Shown here in pieces: positions 23,725 through 35,712 of a stretch of 64,000 nucleotides of DNA; position 1 is the stretch's first letter, and every line of letters starts with the position of its first letter. Source of the stretch: Rhabditoides inermis (lineage: Eukaryota; Nematoda; Chromadorea; Rhabditida; Rhabditidae); assembly GCA_963966185.1 (NCBI GenBank), contig CAWZYM010000232.1, positions 390,001 through 454,000 of the forward strand, read 5' to 3'. The notes under the pieces are model-generated. The model was not told where the DNA came from, searched no databases, and saw only the letters and a program-made list of their open reading frames with translations. A program made the translations under genes and the position numbers.

Positions 23725-24081
23725 TCACAGGATGAGTGTTTGCTTACTTGGAATGAGTGTGTAATGAGTGATGATCGGATACCTGCGACTGCACTTTAGC
23801 AAATTCCCAGACTCCATGTTGTTCAAACACCGAAACACATCATCTTCTTGCGGAAGTTTTCTCACTTCTGAGAATGTTATATTTATTCCGTCTGGAATTG
23901 ATGAACTAATATCATCTTCCAAACAGTGTTTTGGTGAGTGAACTTGTATATGGTCTATTAGTCCCATAAATATTATTGAAACGGCTGATATCCGCTGGTA
24001 AACTGCTTTATATATCGTAATCCGCCTTCCTTCTTCCTTGTTCTTGGGATCAGCAACTTCTTCTCTTCTTTCTCCAAACAA
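23725..24081 (-). other. Orphan 118-codon open frame beside an inverted-repeat element
   Basis: A single uninterrupted frame (MFGERREEVADPKNKEEGRR...) has unbiased composition, unlike the low-complexity frames nearby. No signal peptide, TM helix or known domain is seen. It abuts the element at 24096. It may be a gene remnant, a chance frame, or cargo of a degenerate transposon. Confidence 0.2.
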
Positions 24082-24095
24082 TATTATATGCCCGT

Positions 24096-24487
24096 TTAAA
24101 GTGACAATTTCACTTAAAAATGATATTATACTGTTGAAAAGTTGATGGAAACATCAAATGACATCTACTAAACCTGAAAACTAGAACTTTTTCATGAATT
24201 TAAACTATTTTTTTCCTCAAAAAATAGTTGATTTTGAATGCTTTGTGGGTAAAAAATGAGGTTACATCACAGTTGAGTGTCTGAAACGTCTTGAACAACG
24301 GGAATTTAAAAATGAAATTTTGACATGAAATTTAGTTTCTAGCATAAACATAGGTCGTAGAAGCCGATAAACATATCCCTATGTGATACGCATCTCGAGT
24401 TCAAAAGTTATAGCCAGAATTAGTAAAGCGCGCCAATTCAAAATTCAAAATTTTTCCGATTGCGGATCAATAAAATTGTCACTTTAA
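24096..24487. mobile_element. Non-autonomous inverted-repeat element (MITE) with TTAA flanks
   Basis: The left end reads TTAAAGTGACAATTT (from 24096) and the right end its exact complement AAATTGTCACTTTAA (to 24487). If TTAA is the target-site duplication, the terminal inverted repeat is the 11-bp AGTGACAATTT. The 390-bp interior is AT-rich and non-coding. TTAA duplication is characteristic of piggyBac-type elements, but the termini do not start with the usual CCY, so the class is uncertain. Confidence 0.65.
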
Positions 24488-24796
24488 GTACCTATTTACT
24501 GTCTATCTATCATATCTAATGCGTAACAGGTGTCACTTCTAACTACAGCGCTCACCTGGTCTGAGTCACTATTGTCGACCTTTCTGTTTGATTGGTCTCT
24601 TTTATGCTAGCTTCCTTCCGAATATGAGATTGCAATGGCTATGGCCCTAGACGGACATGCCCATTCAACGCTGCTCCTATCCTCATTTCGTTTTTGATAG
24701 TACAGTCACCATAGTACAGTCGCTGTTGATAGTATAGATTTTGATTTGATCATTGCTCAGTTAAAACGCTAAAGTTGCATGCATGTTTGTTGATGT

Positions 24797-24799
<3 letters not shown>

Positions 24800-24839
<40 letters not shown>
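24800..24839. repeat. (CT)n microsatellite
   Basis: Pure CT run in the intergenic region upstream of the GRAMD4-like gene. Confidence 0.9.
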
Positions 24840-24843
<4 letters not shown>

Positions 24844-25640
24844 ATAACGTGTGGAATGATGATGTGGTAAGAAAGGGGTAAGGAAGGTACATATGGTGTT
24901 TAGGCACTAGTGGTTTAAAAAATTTGTTTTTCAGCAGATTCAAGTTATACAACCGTCGATATAGCCCATTAGGGGACTAACCTAAGGCTTTAGTCCTTTA
25001 GTGGCATAGTCGTAAGTAATAATCTGTGGTATGTATATAAGATCATCAATATACATTATCATACATTATCAGAAACACATGATCAAAAATGGCATTCCTT
25101 GTCAGCAAACGTTCTCGTGCTCTTAGTACGTTTCTATTTTCGTGGCAAAACGTAAGTCTCTTAATTAGATGAGATGTGAGCATACATGGATGGCCAATAG
25201 TGCAACATTCAACCGGTTGGCAGAATTACGAGGCGATCTCAACTATGCAGTAACACAGAAGTATAGAAGTCAGCCAATTGATAAGAGAAAGAGACGCCTT
25301 CCAAAATCCGGTCGGAGTATTTGTAATCTCCATTACTCCCCTTTCCCCGCCCGCCCACCAACCCATTGAAATCCATTCAACTCTCTCTCTCGTACCTTGT
25401 ATGGTTCGTCTCTTTTTCCACGCGTCTCTCTTGACCAGAGTGTCATAATATGGTTGTGTTTCCAGTTTCCACCCTCTTCCTCGTTCCTTCTAACGGCGAT
25501 ACCATCTCTGCACTATGTATGTGATTTCATTCCTACCAACTAGTCTTTCATTCCTCTCAAAACGCGCCAATGACGAAACTCAAAAACTGTGATGCTGGTA
25601 TTGTCGTGTGTACGTTTCCCTTTATGATACGTTTACAGTA

Positions 25641-26242
25641 ATGATGCCGTCGTTCCTCTCGGTGCCACAGAGGAATCCTCGCGGAAGGAGGTACGTTTCA
25701 CATTTGTCGGGATACGTTTCTTTGCATATGCATATGTTATAGGAGCTCCGAGGGGTGTCTGGCTATGAACCCAGACGATCTGAAGCGAGTGAAGAAGCTC
25801 GCGAGAGAGAAGGAGAAACAGAGCAGCATCGACTCGGATGAGATGAAGGTGCGCATTCACTCTCTCTCCCTTCCCCTCTCTCTTTCCTCTCCTCCCTACC
25901 TCCTTCCCTTCCTCTCTCTTTCTCCCTCTCTCTCTTTTTTTTTAGAATGATGTTGCAATTAGGTCTCACGGAATCGATCTTGAATGGTGATCAGCGTGAA
26001 TGGGCCAATTAGTGTCTGTTCGAAACGCGGCTACAGTTTAGCATACGGCAAATCGGCCCATTCTTGTTGTGATCCATCTTCAAGCTTTTCTGTAGCCTTC
26101 GACGATGCATTTTTTCTAGTGGTCACTTTCATACTTCGTTCTAGCCGATTCCCGAGAGAAAGGCGACTGCGCTGGGTGCGAAGCTCACCGATATGAACCT
26201 TCTGGAGGTGCTCCGGAACAACTACGACATCGGTGAGCAGCT

Positions 26243-26295
<53 letters not shown>

Positions 26296-28045
26296 GCACA
26301 AACCTTGGAATTTCCTCAGCTTACAAACCGCTCATTCATCACACAGAATATCTGAGGATAAGATAAGTGATAGGCTGGGTGTGACGTGGTCGTTTTTATA
26401 GCTTCCGTCGTCGGTTTCCCCCTCTTTGCAACTTCTCTCTCTCTCTCTCTCATTTATTTGCGCGCGAACATTCTCCTCTGCAGCCGCTATCGACTCTTCA
26501 TCTGACGACCTTTGAATTGCTTCGATGCCTCTGACGAAATACCAACAGAAACAGTTCAGCTACAGTCTTCTACGTCATTTCTCTCTCCTTCACTCTGTCT
26601 TCCTCTTGGAAAACCAAGACAACAGTCGGTTTTATCACGTGTTTTCACAGCTGTTATCTATAGTTGTTGTGTGTTATATACTTCACTTTATACACAAATG
26701 TCGTGTGATCTTTAAAGGGATATAGGTTGCGCAATTCGCTGCGCACTTGGCATTCCCTTTCAAGCGAAAGCAGCGGGCGTCTGTCGCCCGTTTATCATTT
26801 CTCGTTCTATCAAACAAATGCAATCACAAAACGATCAGGAATTCCATCAACCACACTAACAATACTAACATGTTTCTTTCTTCTCGTTTGCATGTGCATG
26901 TCTGTTGATGTGTTTGTATATGATTGTTTATGCGGCGGAGTTTCCTTCCGTTTAATCGTCGTCTCTTTTTGGCGCTGACCCAGCGTCAGTCTTGCCACTT
27001 TTTTCTGCTGATCGGTTCGAGAATGTTCGTCAGAGATGGAAACACGCGTGGTGCAATCAGCTATCCAGTTATCCCAGCTGTTGTCTCTGCTTGGTCTAGG
27101 TATATCATTCCGCTATCTAAGAACGGATATATCCCATACATCGATCTCTTCGGCGTTTGATCTACCATATATATCTGAACATATACTACTTTTTCGCAAG
27201 ATCTTACTAGCCTTGACCACACGTGTTTGGCTTTTGTGGTTTGACCTTGTAAAGAGAGGTTAGAGAACGACGAGAGAGTGTGTGCTTGGAAGAGCCGCAG
27301 ACATCATCATAAGCTTCGTCAGTGACGCACAGAAAACTGAAACTGACTGGTCAGACACGGCAGGTCACTCTTTTGTCCACTCCCATTGTCTCCTTGTTTT
27401 TTGCCGCCTTCTTTTTTACTGTGGTGGTTGATCTAAATGCGTGGGCGGCTGTTCAATACTGTCACTTTCCACCACCGCGCACAATCGTCCTTGTCGCATA
27501 ATACCTCAAACGTATGCTCAGCTGCCCTTGAAACGTACATCGCGTGTGTGTGCGGATTGATTGATTGTGGAAATGCCAACCTGATTGTCGCCCGATTGCC
27601 GTCGGGCATATTGCGGTTTCTCTAGCCGATTCCATCTGTCTGCGCGCTCTCGCTTTCCACGCTCTTTCTGTTGTTTCTCCCGTCCGGTCGCTTGTCGACC
27701 ATGTTTCATGTTGCCGGCAGCTGTGCAAGGGGTGTACGTATCTCAGAAATGTCTGATGACACCGGGGTAAGAGACAGTGAAAGTGTCAGCTAGCAAAAAA
27801 ACGCGACGACGGTGTTTCCATTGGATGGGTAGTGAAGTATTCGCCTTCAATGTTCAACTATAATCATCTCTTGTATGAATGTCATAAAACTAAAGGTATC
27901 ACATCTACAGTAATCCGTGTTTCACCTACAGTACTCCATATTCAACCTACAATATCCTTGTTTCAGTGTCGGCGCTAGCTGACATCGACCACGTAGATCA
28001 GGACAACGACTCCCTCAACGAACAGTCACTCAACTCGAAGCAGTG

Positions 28046-28090
<45 letters not shown>

Positions 28091-30668
28091 ACTTTCTCAC
28101 TTTCTCTCCCCCCCCCCTCTCTCTCACAAACACATTTTCCTATTGTTGTCACCCTCTCTCTCACCCTCTCTCTCCAAATCTGATCCTCTTGAGCCTCTAT
28201 AGTAGTCTGATCTTTATTCACTTCGCTTCCGGACGGTTCTCTATCCATATTTCGTAGTTCAAGGTCGTCGTTGCAGACATAGTGTGCACTCTCCTCTCAC
28301 ATTTGTGATCTACCGACAGTAGACGACCTTTTACGCAGAGATCGCCACACCGTAACCGATTCCCTGTTACACTTTCTTGTCTTTGTTTACCTGTACTCTT
28401 AACTCGCGCATAACAGTGCAGTGATGACGAATCCATCTGTCTGGTTTATACTGTACTTCTGCGATGCAGTTGCTGGAAATCCCCTCACGTTGTTAGTGTT
28501 TTCACTGGTCTATCTGATGACGCTGTCATCGTTATCATCTACACTGCGTAGCGCCTTGCCATGCGACTCCGCAATGCCCTCTTATCACTTGAATATAAGC
28601 TGTCGACTCACATGAGTGAGTGTGGCGAGGCAATGTTTCGCTGGACGGTTGACATGGGGTCTTCGAAGGCCCCTTCCGTCTCTGTTCCTCCTACCATAGC
28701 AGAGGAGGCACCGGCAGTCAGGAGACGCGCCCAATTTGCGAGAAGAGGCGACTCCGCGCCCAGGGAGACTGTTGTAGTAGCTGTGCCGGGGTAGGTTGCA
28801 CTCACCAACCACTAGGAATACTAGTAATTTCATACAACAATCAGGTTCCCGGTTTAACATATATTTTATGGTGCTAGCCAAATTTGCGTGATGTTTTTAC
28901 AAACCAGCGGTTATTTACACTCGCACACCTGGTCTTTTGTGCAGCAGAGCGGCGTCGTCCGGCAGGGGTAGATGGAGATAGGCATCTTTGACCCAATCCG
29001 TGGAGGGAGAAACATCCACCCGACCACTCTTTGTGTGTCTCCAGCATTCCCGTTGCAAATAGGCTCCCGAGCCGGCTATGATCTTTCGTGCGAGGTGAGT
29101 GGATGAGTCATCGGAGGGTAGAGCATTCGAACCGCGTCACCCCCGCCAAGGCCGACTTCTCACTATAAGTGCGTTCAAATCGACCGGCTTCTGCTTTGTT
29201 TCACTGCGCTTCTCATTTTTAGATCGTAGAACAGAAAATGTTTGTGCAAGTTATTGCTTTTTCACCTGCCGAAACCTACAAATGTATTCACAATGTACAT
29301 TTGTAAATCTAAATATTCAATTGTTTTGCTTTGTACATGAGACAGCTGAAAACAATTACTCACCTATATTGCTGTAAAAGTGAAATGCTATTTCCTTAAT
29401 TGTTGACGGTCCATGGAGACTGGTCTGACCAATCCGGAAAATCTCCTCACTTGACACGCAATGGTCGGCATTCCCTCCTCTAGCTACTCTCACGTCTTAC
29501 AGACTTTCCACTTTCATTTTTACATTTCACATACTGTCCGCAGCACTCACTCGGAAAATGTTCCGCTAGTGTTTGTTATTCTTTTCTTCTTGTTGTTCAC
29601 ACACTATCTTTTCTTATCATCTAAACCGGCTACAGCCTATTATAGAATAGTTTCACGTTTTTTTCTAGCAGCGAGCATGAGTTCTTCGATGTCTATTTTA
29701 TATCTTCTTTCACAACTTTTTCTTCACCATCTCGCTTTTTTCTTTACTGCAGTAGTCATGAGAACACTTGCCGCTAGTTTTTTAGTGCAAAAAAGTAACT
29801 CCCATCATCAGTTAGACGTTATAGACACCAGTTCCAGTTTTCTTTGTGGGCATTCTTCTAATACTTTTGAAGTATTGCATACCTCCACACTTTGAAGATG
29901 CCTTTCTTGCTTCTTTCAAGTGATGCCTAGTCGTTTCAGGATGAAGGGTCCGATCCCTACCATCTCAACTGGGAATGGATCACCGAAGCCGCTCATTCTA
30001 AGGAACCACAATCCGTACAAGTACAACAACGAGTTCGAGTCAACCTCCATCAGCAGCTCCGACTCCATCAGCAGTAAGTACGGTTGTGAGTTGCCTTCAT
30101 CTCTCTCTCTCTTCCTCCCTCCCTCCCTCCCTCTCTCTCTCTCTCTCTCCTCCCTTTTCATTAAATCATGCTAGTCACGCAATCTGTGAAATCTCACGTG
30201 AGCCATGTCCGGAAATGGATGTGTGGATGGTTGGTGACCTTTGTCTGTTTACTGCATACTTGATTTCTGATCGTGTTAATAGAGAGGGGTGTGTGTGTGT
30301 GTGTTTTGCATAGGGAGAAGGGCAGGGTGACGGCAGTGGAAGATAGGGGCATGTTCTCTGCTGGCACACCACAGCCTAGTTGCACTAGAGAAGATGACAT
30401 CAAAAATCAAAACAGAAACGCCTGGAAAATATCTCTCGTTCATTCTCACTCTTTTTTCTTCTTCTTCCCTTTCTTTCTCTCACCACGTAGGAATTAGGGC
30501 ACAGATCATGCGTATGATGACTTGATATCGAGAGGGCATTACTACTGCCGGAGAGATAACCAGTAGTCAACACAATGCCATTGTAAAGTTGGATTCTGTG
30601 TTTTCGCCGTATTATCAGCTCTGTATGAGAGGATACTGTGTTTGTAACTAGTCTCTCTCTCTCTCTCT

Positions 30669-30710
<42 letters not shown>

Positions 30711-33115
30711 TGATCAGAAAGACAATGCGGGCAGTGTAAAAGTGAAAGTCATCTACCAAAGATGGTGAAATTAGATCGTTATCGCACACGTGACAAAAGA
30801 GAAAAGAGAACGTCATTTTTCAAAAGCCACATTTGCAGTTGGAGAGAGCGAGGCGCCGACCATCACTTCGAGGATAAAGTGCGAGGTAAACACACAAAGT
30901 AAACAAACAAACAAACGAGTATTATAGGTTCGCGAGTTTCTACTGGACATAGTGGATGCGTTGGATGCTCCGGCCGACTCTCCCACATCCCCACAGACAG
31001 AGAACAACAGCAAGCTATCCGCGGTCGCCCTCAAGAAAGACATCAAGCGATGCTGTGAGGAGAGGGAACGAGGGAACAAGTGTGAACCAATCACTTTCAG
31101 ACAACGCCGTGCACCCTTTCATTGAGGTGGCAGCTGCTCTCTATGACATTCTACTGTGGAAGAACCCAGTATCTACTCTCCTACTCACTCTTGTATACAT
31201 GTACGCCGTATTCAGGTACTGTACAACGGAGGGTTACTGTACATACAACATACGATACCTTTGTAGGGGCTGGCTAGCAACCCTCGCTCTTCTTCTGCTT
31301 CTTCTACAGCTGTCCCTCAACTACCTGTACTCAAGGAAGTGAGTTTTTTTGTAGATCCTTGTTCGTTAATACATTTGTAAACATACATATGTAACGTAAC
31401 ACATGTTATCATGTGATTGAACTCGTGCAGGAACATCGACATGGGTCTGTCGTTTCTTCCTCGGAAGGAAGTGGCGATGCCTCGATTCGACATGAATGGA
31501 GCACAGCTCATATTCGACATCGCCAAGCGAGCACAACACGCACTCCGATTCGGGGCTGACTTCATGGAGAAACTCAGCAGGTACTGTGAATAACTTTAGG
31601 GTCACGGTACTTTGAATCAGTACTTACTACACTTCCGTTTTTTTTTTGTCATACCGTGTTTCAGTCTGCTCACGTGGAGGGATGAGCGAGTGACTCGCGT
31701 GTTCTACTCTCTCGTCATCTACTGGCTCGCATGGGCCACACTCTTCAACACTGGCACCTGTATTGGGTGGTGCGGTGAGTACGGGGGATTACGGTAGCCA
31801 GGACGATCGTTCTCCTTGCAGCTGCGACGCTCGGCATCCGTATCTTCATGACGACGTACCTGTTCAATCGGTTCCCCCGTCTTCGCAAGCGCCTCGACAC
31901 GTGGGGATGGTTCTACAGAAACCTGCCCACCAAGGTATGTTGTCGAGGCTAAACCAAATCAACCAAAATGTTTGTTCGGAGTCACACTCATGACATGATA
32001 CGTACACGTGAAAAGACGGAATCACAATCATAATGCAATGTAACTGAACAAGACACTTGCAGTCCTCTCCCGCTCAGCTGCCGCAGTCTCAGCCCGTGTC
32101 GACTCCGTGCACCATCAGAGACAGCCTGCCACCCAACATCAGAGAGGAGAGAATGGTACGAGAGATACATGAAGCTATCAGAGCTTCGGTCACGTGAAAC
32201 GAAATACAAAATCCTGTTTCAGTCTGTGATGGACGTGCCGCCGTACGCGGGAGGCCGGCGCTATTCTTCCGCCATGATCGGAGAGACATTCGAAAGCAAG
32301 ATGGGCAGTAACTTCACCGCCAGCAGGGAACAGCTATTCAAGGTGCGGGATCCCTTCTAAACGATGGTGTGCTGTCTAAACGATGGTGTGCTGTACAAGC
32401 TAGCTGCTTAAATATTGCTCCTGTTTCTTCCATGGAGTAGTTGACACTCCTTCCCTTGCAGGGCATGCATGCGTCGACGCAGAATCTGTCTCTGTCCGAC
32501 GACGAGGACGACATGTCTCTGGAGGAGGAGGACCCCATGATCGACAACGTCATCGCATGTCAGTCAGACGCATCGGTTGATTATCGTATTCATTGTCCTA
32601 TCCTCATTTGCTGCTTCACAGTTTGCTGAATCACACCGAATGTATATTCCCCCTTTTGCAGACCGTTCGTGTGTGATGAACGAGAAGGAGAAGAGCTTCC
32701 CGAAAGGCATCACTCCCGGCGTACTGTACCTCACCGACGCGTGAGTAGGGGTACTGTAGTTTGGAAATGTTACTGTATTGTTATCAGTGATTGAAATATG
32801 TGATCCGGGCACAACAATGCGTCAATCTAGTCTAGTCTAGACGCAATTCGCTAAATAGAATCAATTACTTTTTGACACAATGAATCCTTATAAATGAACA
32901 AAGATCTTAGATTCATAATCACACTAAAACACAATCAAAAGAGAACAATGGATAGGTGTAATAATAGGAAGAGACAGATTGGTGTCAGGCGGAATTCAGT
33001 TTTTTCATCAAAATGAATGTGAATTTCAGTGCGCTGATCTTTCGCAGTCGATATCAATCACAGCAGAAGGAGGAGAGACTGGTACTCTTCCACGACATAC
33101 GATACGTCAAGAAGG

Positions 33116-33164
<49 letters not shown>

Positions 33165-33416
33165 GAAATAATGAGTCTCTGTTCAGGTGCAGTCTCTGCG
33201 CACCGTCGGTCTCATAGCAGGCACGCGGAAGTCACTCGAGATAGCGGTGAGTGTAATCAAGTAAACAAACAAGTTAACAAACAAGTAAACAATACTTTTC
33301 AGGTGGACACTTTGCGGAAGCCCGTTCAGTTCATCGGAGTGGCGAAGAGAGACGAGTTCATCGATCGGCTACAACAGGCGTGCAAGCTGGCACAGGCATC
33401 CTGCACATTCGAGTAG
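25641..33416 (+). CDS. GRAMD4: GRAM domain-containing membrane protein, GRAMD4-like
   Basis: About 19 exons run from ATG 25641 to TAG 33414-33416. An acceptor (gtttacag) lies two nt before the ATG pair, favouring this start. The N-terminal half is charged (NPDDLKRVKKLAREKEKQSS, TDMNLLEVLRNNYDIG). The middle has paired hydrophobic hairpins: HPFIEVAAALYDILLWKNP, LLLTLVYMYAVFRGWLATLA with LLLQLSLNYLYSR, and WLAWATLFNTGTCIGWC with TLGIRIFMTTYLFNRFPRLR. These match human GRAMD4. A GRAM domain is at the end (FPKGITPGVLYLTDALIFRS, LVLFHDIRYVKKVQSLRTVG, GVAKRDEFIDRLQQA). GRAM domains bind membrane lipids or proteins; GRAMD4 is described as a mitochondrial/ER pro-apoptotic and autophagy factor. The junction between the exon ending at 29094 and that near 29940 does not keep phase by simple reading, so an exon is missed or there is an alternative start at about 29921 (MPSRFRMKGPIP). 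Confidence 0.82.
26247..26294. repeat. (CT)n microsatellite
   Basis: CT run immediately downstream of the third exon of the GRAMD4-like gene, inside a 1.7-kb intron. Similar intronic CT runs of the same gene are at 28048-28086, 30086-30150 and 30651-30707. Confidence 0.9.
33117..33164. repeat. (AAC)n trinucleotide repeat
   Basis: About 16 perfect AAC units start at the donor site of a GRAMD4-like intron (gtAAAC...). The only long trinucleotide repeat in the window. Confidence 0.95.
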
Positions 33417-33910
33417 GCTACGGTAGCCACTACCCAGGATACTGTAGCTCTACTGTACTACATCTCGGATACTGTAGCTGCTCCGGTGCACACGGTAGCA
33501 TACTCGCTCGCTTGAGTAGCTCACCTAATATTGTGAACATAGCCCCGTGTATATATGTGTTGCTCACCTCCATATCTCTGTGTCTCTCATTCCCTCTTGT
33601 CTGTCTAGCCATCGAATCGGGTCTCCCTCCATACAAACGTATCGCGCGTTCTGTGAAACGTATCGTATTGTGAAACGTATTGTTGTGTTCCTGTGACTAT
33701 TTTCCCCCGGAGTGACGTTTTCCCCCTGAATGCGTGTTACCATTATACATAGTGTAAGATAAATTGTTACAAATCACGGATTGGTGGGAGATGAAAGAGA
33801 GAAAGCGGAAAACCGCAATGGGTGGTGGGAATCGGATAAAAGTGGTGGATAGTGGAGATATTCCCGGATGGGTGGTTGTCTGTTTGTTGTCTGTGGGAGA
33901 AGGTCGAAGT
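33417..33910. other. Intergenic spacer between GRAMD4-like gene and secreted-protein gene
   Basis: About 490 bp on the same strand as both neighbours. It contains repeated TACTGTAGCT/TACGGTAGCC motifs (33417-33490), a class of short repeat common in worm genomes. No AATAAA close to the stop and no clear acceptor before the next ATG were found, so an operon is not supported. Confidence 0.4.
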
Positions 33911-35483
33911 ATGCGCATTGCACTCCACATCGCCATTCTTCTATCTGCTATCTCACTAGTCGCTGCACTGTGAGTTTATGTTTTTTTTATATTGAGATTG
34001 AAATTCAATGAAGTCTATGATAGATTTCTTCATGTTTCATGTTTCGGCAAACACGCAGAGTGTATAGATAATTAATAGTTCACTTCCTTCTAGTCAAAAA
34101 AACTATACTGCCTTCTTGGCAGTATAGTTACGCACGTCAACAATTGATAACTGGTGAAGTTGAATTGACAAATCGACATTCTAAGTATTCAATCAGATCA
34201 GATCAGATAAGATAAGATCAGCGATTACCCTGTTGAATCCTGGTTTTATATCTGCAGTTCGGAAATCATAACTAAAAAGCAGTGTTGCTATTGCAGGTTT
34301 GACGAAGATGAGGATATAGTGCTTCCCTCTGCCAGAGGCCTCGCGACATTCGAAGTGGAACAGAAGAGACTGGAAAAGAAGTGCAAACTGCAGCCATACA
34401 CTGCACAACTATTCGTTGCCAAGGTACACATACGCGCTCGCTGTGTACTCATGTGGACTGGGCAGAAATCCTATCCTATTAGTTGTTTATGGGTGGGCCG
34501 GCAACAATTCTTGCAACATTGAAAAACAATGTAGTTCAATTCTCGCAATCGCAATATTTCTCTCGCTGTGGAGTAGATGAAAGAAGACGAAGGAGGGTAC
34601 TGATCTAACTCTGTCGCTTGCTGCAAAAGAGAACACCGTATTCGAGCAGCAAGCGAGGTAAATATCAAAAGCTATCCAGTGCAGACGAAAGATGCTGATT
34701 TCAGGGCGTCCGTCTGCTGTCAGCCGGCTCGTTCTCGCAGTGTGAGCAGTGCTCGGGGGGACAGACAATGACTGTGCGGGAAAACGAAGTGGGTCCAGTT
34801 GACACGTTTCCACCACATTTTTTATTGTTGGTATTGCGTTTATCTCACTACTCATAGAGAGTAACAAGGATATAGCGGTACCAATTGTTCTCAGCCGAAA
34901 ACAAGACAGAGCCTTGGATTATAACGACTGTGAGAACTAGATTAGTTCAACTAACGTGTAATGTGTTGAGACGTCCCTTCCGCGTGCTCTGTGTGCCTCC
35001 TCTATGTGTCTGTTGGATGTGCGTGGGCGGAGGTGGCGGAGACTCGCGCGCGGGCCAATCAGCATGCAGACACAGTGTCATGGTGCGTTCCGGTATACCA
35101 TGCATGGAAACACCATGTACAATTAATAGATAACTATTTTGCATAACCTTTTCGACGCTTCTCTATTTTTATTCGATTGTTTCAGGCTCGGCATGCTGGT
35201 TGGTAGTCGACTCGCGAGGGATGGAGGAGGTGACGGAAGAGGAGTACCAGATAGAAGTAACATCCCTTTTCTCTCTCTCTATCTCTCTCTCTCTCTCTCT
35301 CTTTATCACTCTCTCCCTCTCCCTCTCTTTCTCTCTTTCTCTCTTCTCTCTCTTCTCTCTCCCTCATTCTTCCTTCATTCCCTTCTTCAGGATTCCAACG
35401 AAACCCGCCGCAAACGTCAGTCGACCCTCTCTCTCAACGCCATTTCCTGTGGTTCTTGCGACGCCGACATCGAAATGTGTTAA
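33911..35483 (+). CDS. Secreted Cys-containing precursor with a C-terminal RRKR cleavage site
   Basis: Five exons run from ATG 33911 to TAA 35481-35483, about 150 residues. A signal peptide (MRIALHIAILLSAISLVAA) is followed by LFDEDEDIVLPSARGLATFE, KKCKLQPYTAQLFVAKG, LSAGSFSQCEQCSGGQTMTV, GSACWLVVDSRGMEEVTEEE, and finally DSNETRRKRQ and STLSLNAISCGSCDADIEMC. The mature part has seven cysteines, including CxxC pairs in CEQC and CGSC. The RRKR motif is a furin/proprotein-convertase consensus and would release a 21-residue peptide with three cysteines, in the manner of peptide hormones or processed matrix proteins. I recognise no family. The start was chosen for the signal peptide. It is convergent with the GPCR gene ending at 35713. 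Confidence 0.72.
35269..35372. repeat. CT-rich microsatellite
   Basis: Imperfect (CT)n/(CTCTTT)n tract filling the last intron of the secreted-precursor gene. Confidence 0.9.
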
Positions 35484-35712
35484 TAATCGTTTATTCCGAA
35501 TCATAATAATAACAATACATCTATGCGTGCCTACCCTGTATGTTCACTGGCCGACGTTGTACAATTGTCAAATAATAAGATATTAATCGAGCGATATCAC
35601 AAAAAGCAGAGATCATATATCATCGTATACACTATACACAAACACAAAATAACGAGGAGACCGGTTGGGGGAAAGTTTCGATGTGTGTATTGTGTTCTGC
35701 TGCCCCTTCTCC

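Larger units (their letters stand above)
23321..25640. other. Intergenic region with microsatellites and an inverted-repeat element
   Basis: No convincing gene is present in this 2.3-kb gap. It holds (GA)n tracts at 23338-23378 and 23618-23683, a (CT)n tract at 24800-24839, a 357-bp orphan open frame on - (23725-24081) and a TTAA-flanked inverted-repeat element (24096-24487). An open frame near 25190 resembles a GRAMD4 N-terminal motif and may be an upstream exon of the next gene. Confidence 0.5.

Noticed and set aside
29461..29895. A 144-codon + frame rich in Phe/Leu/Ser inside the GRAMD4-like gene
   Set aside because: T-rich intronic sequence often gives such hydrophobic frames. It has no acceptor/donor support and is out of keeping with the neighbouring exons.
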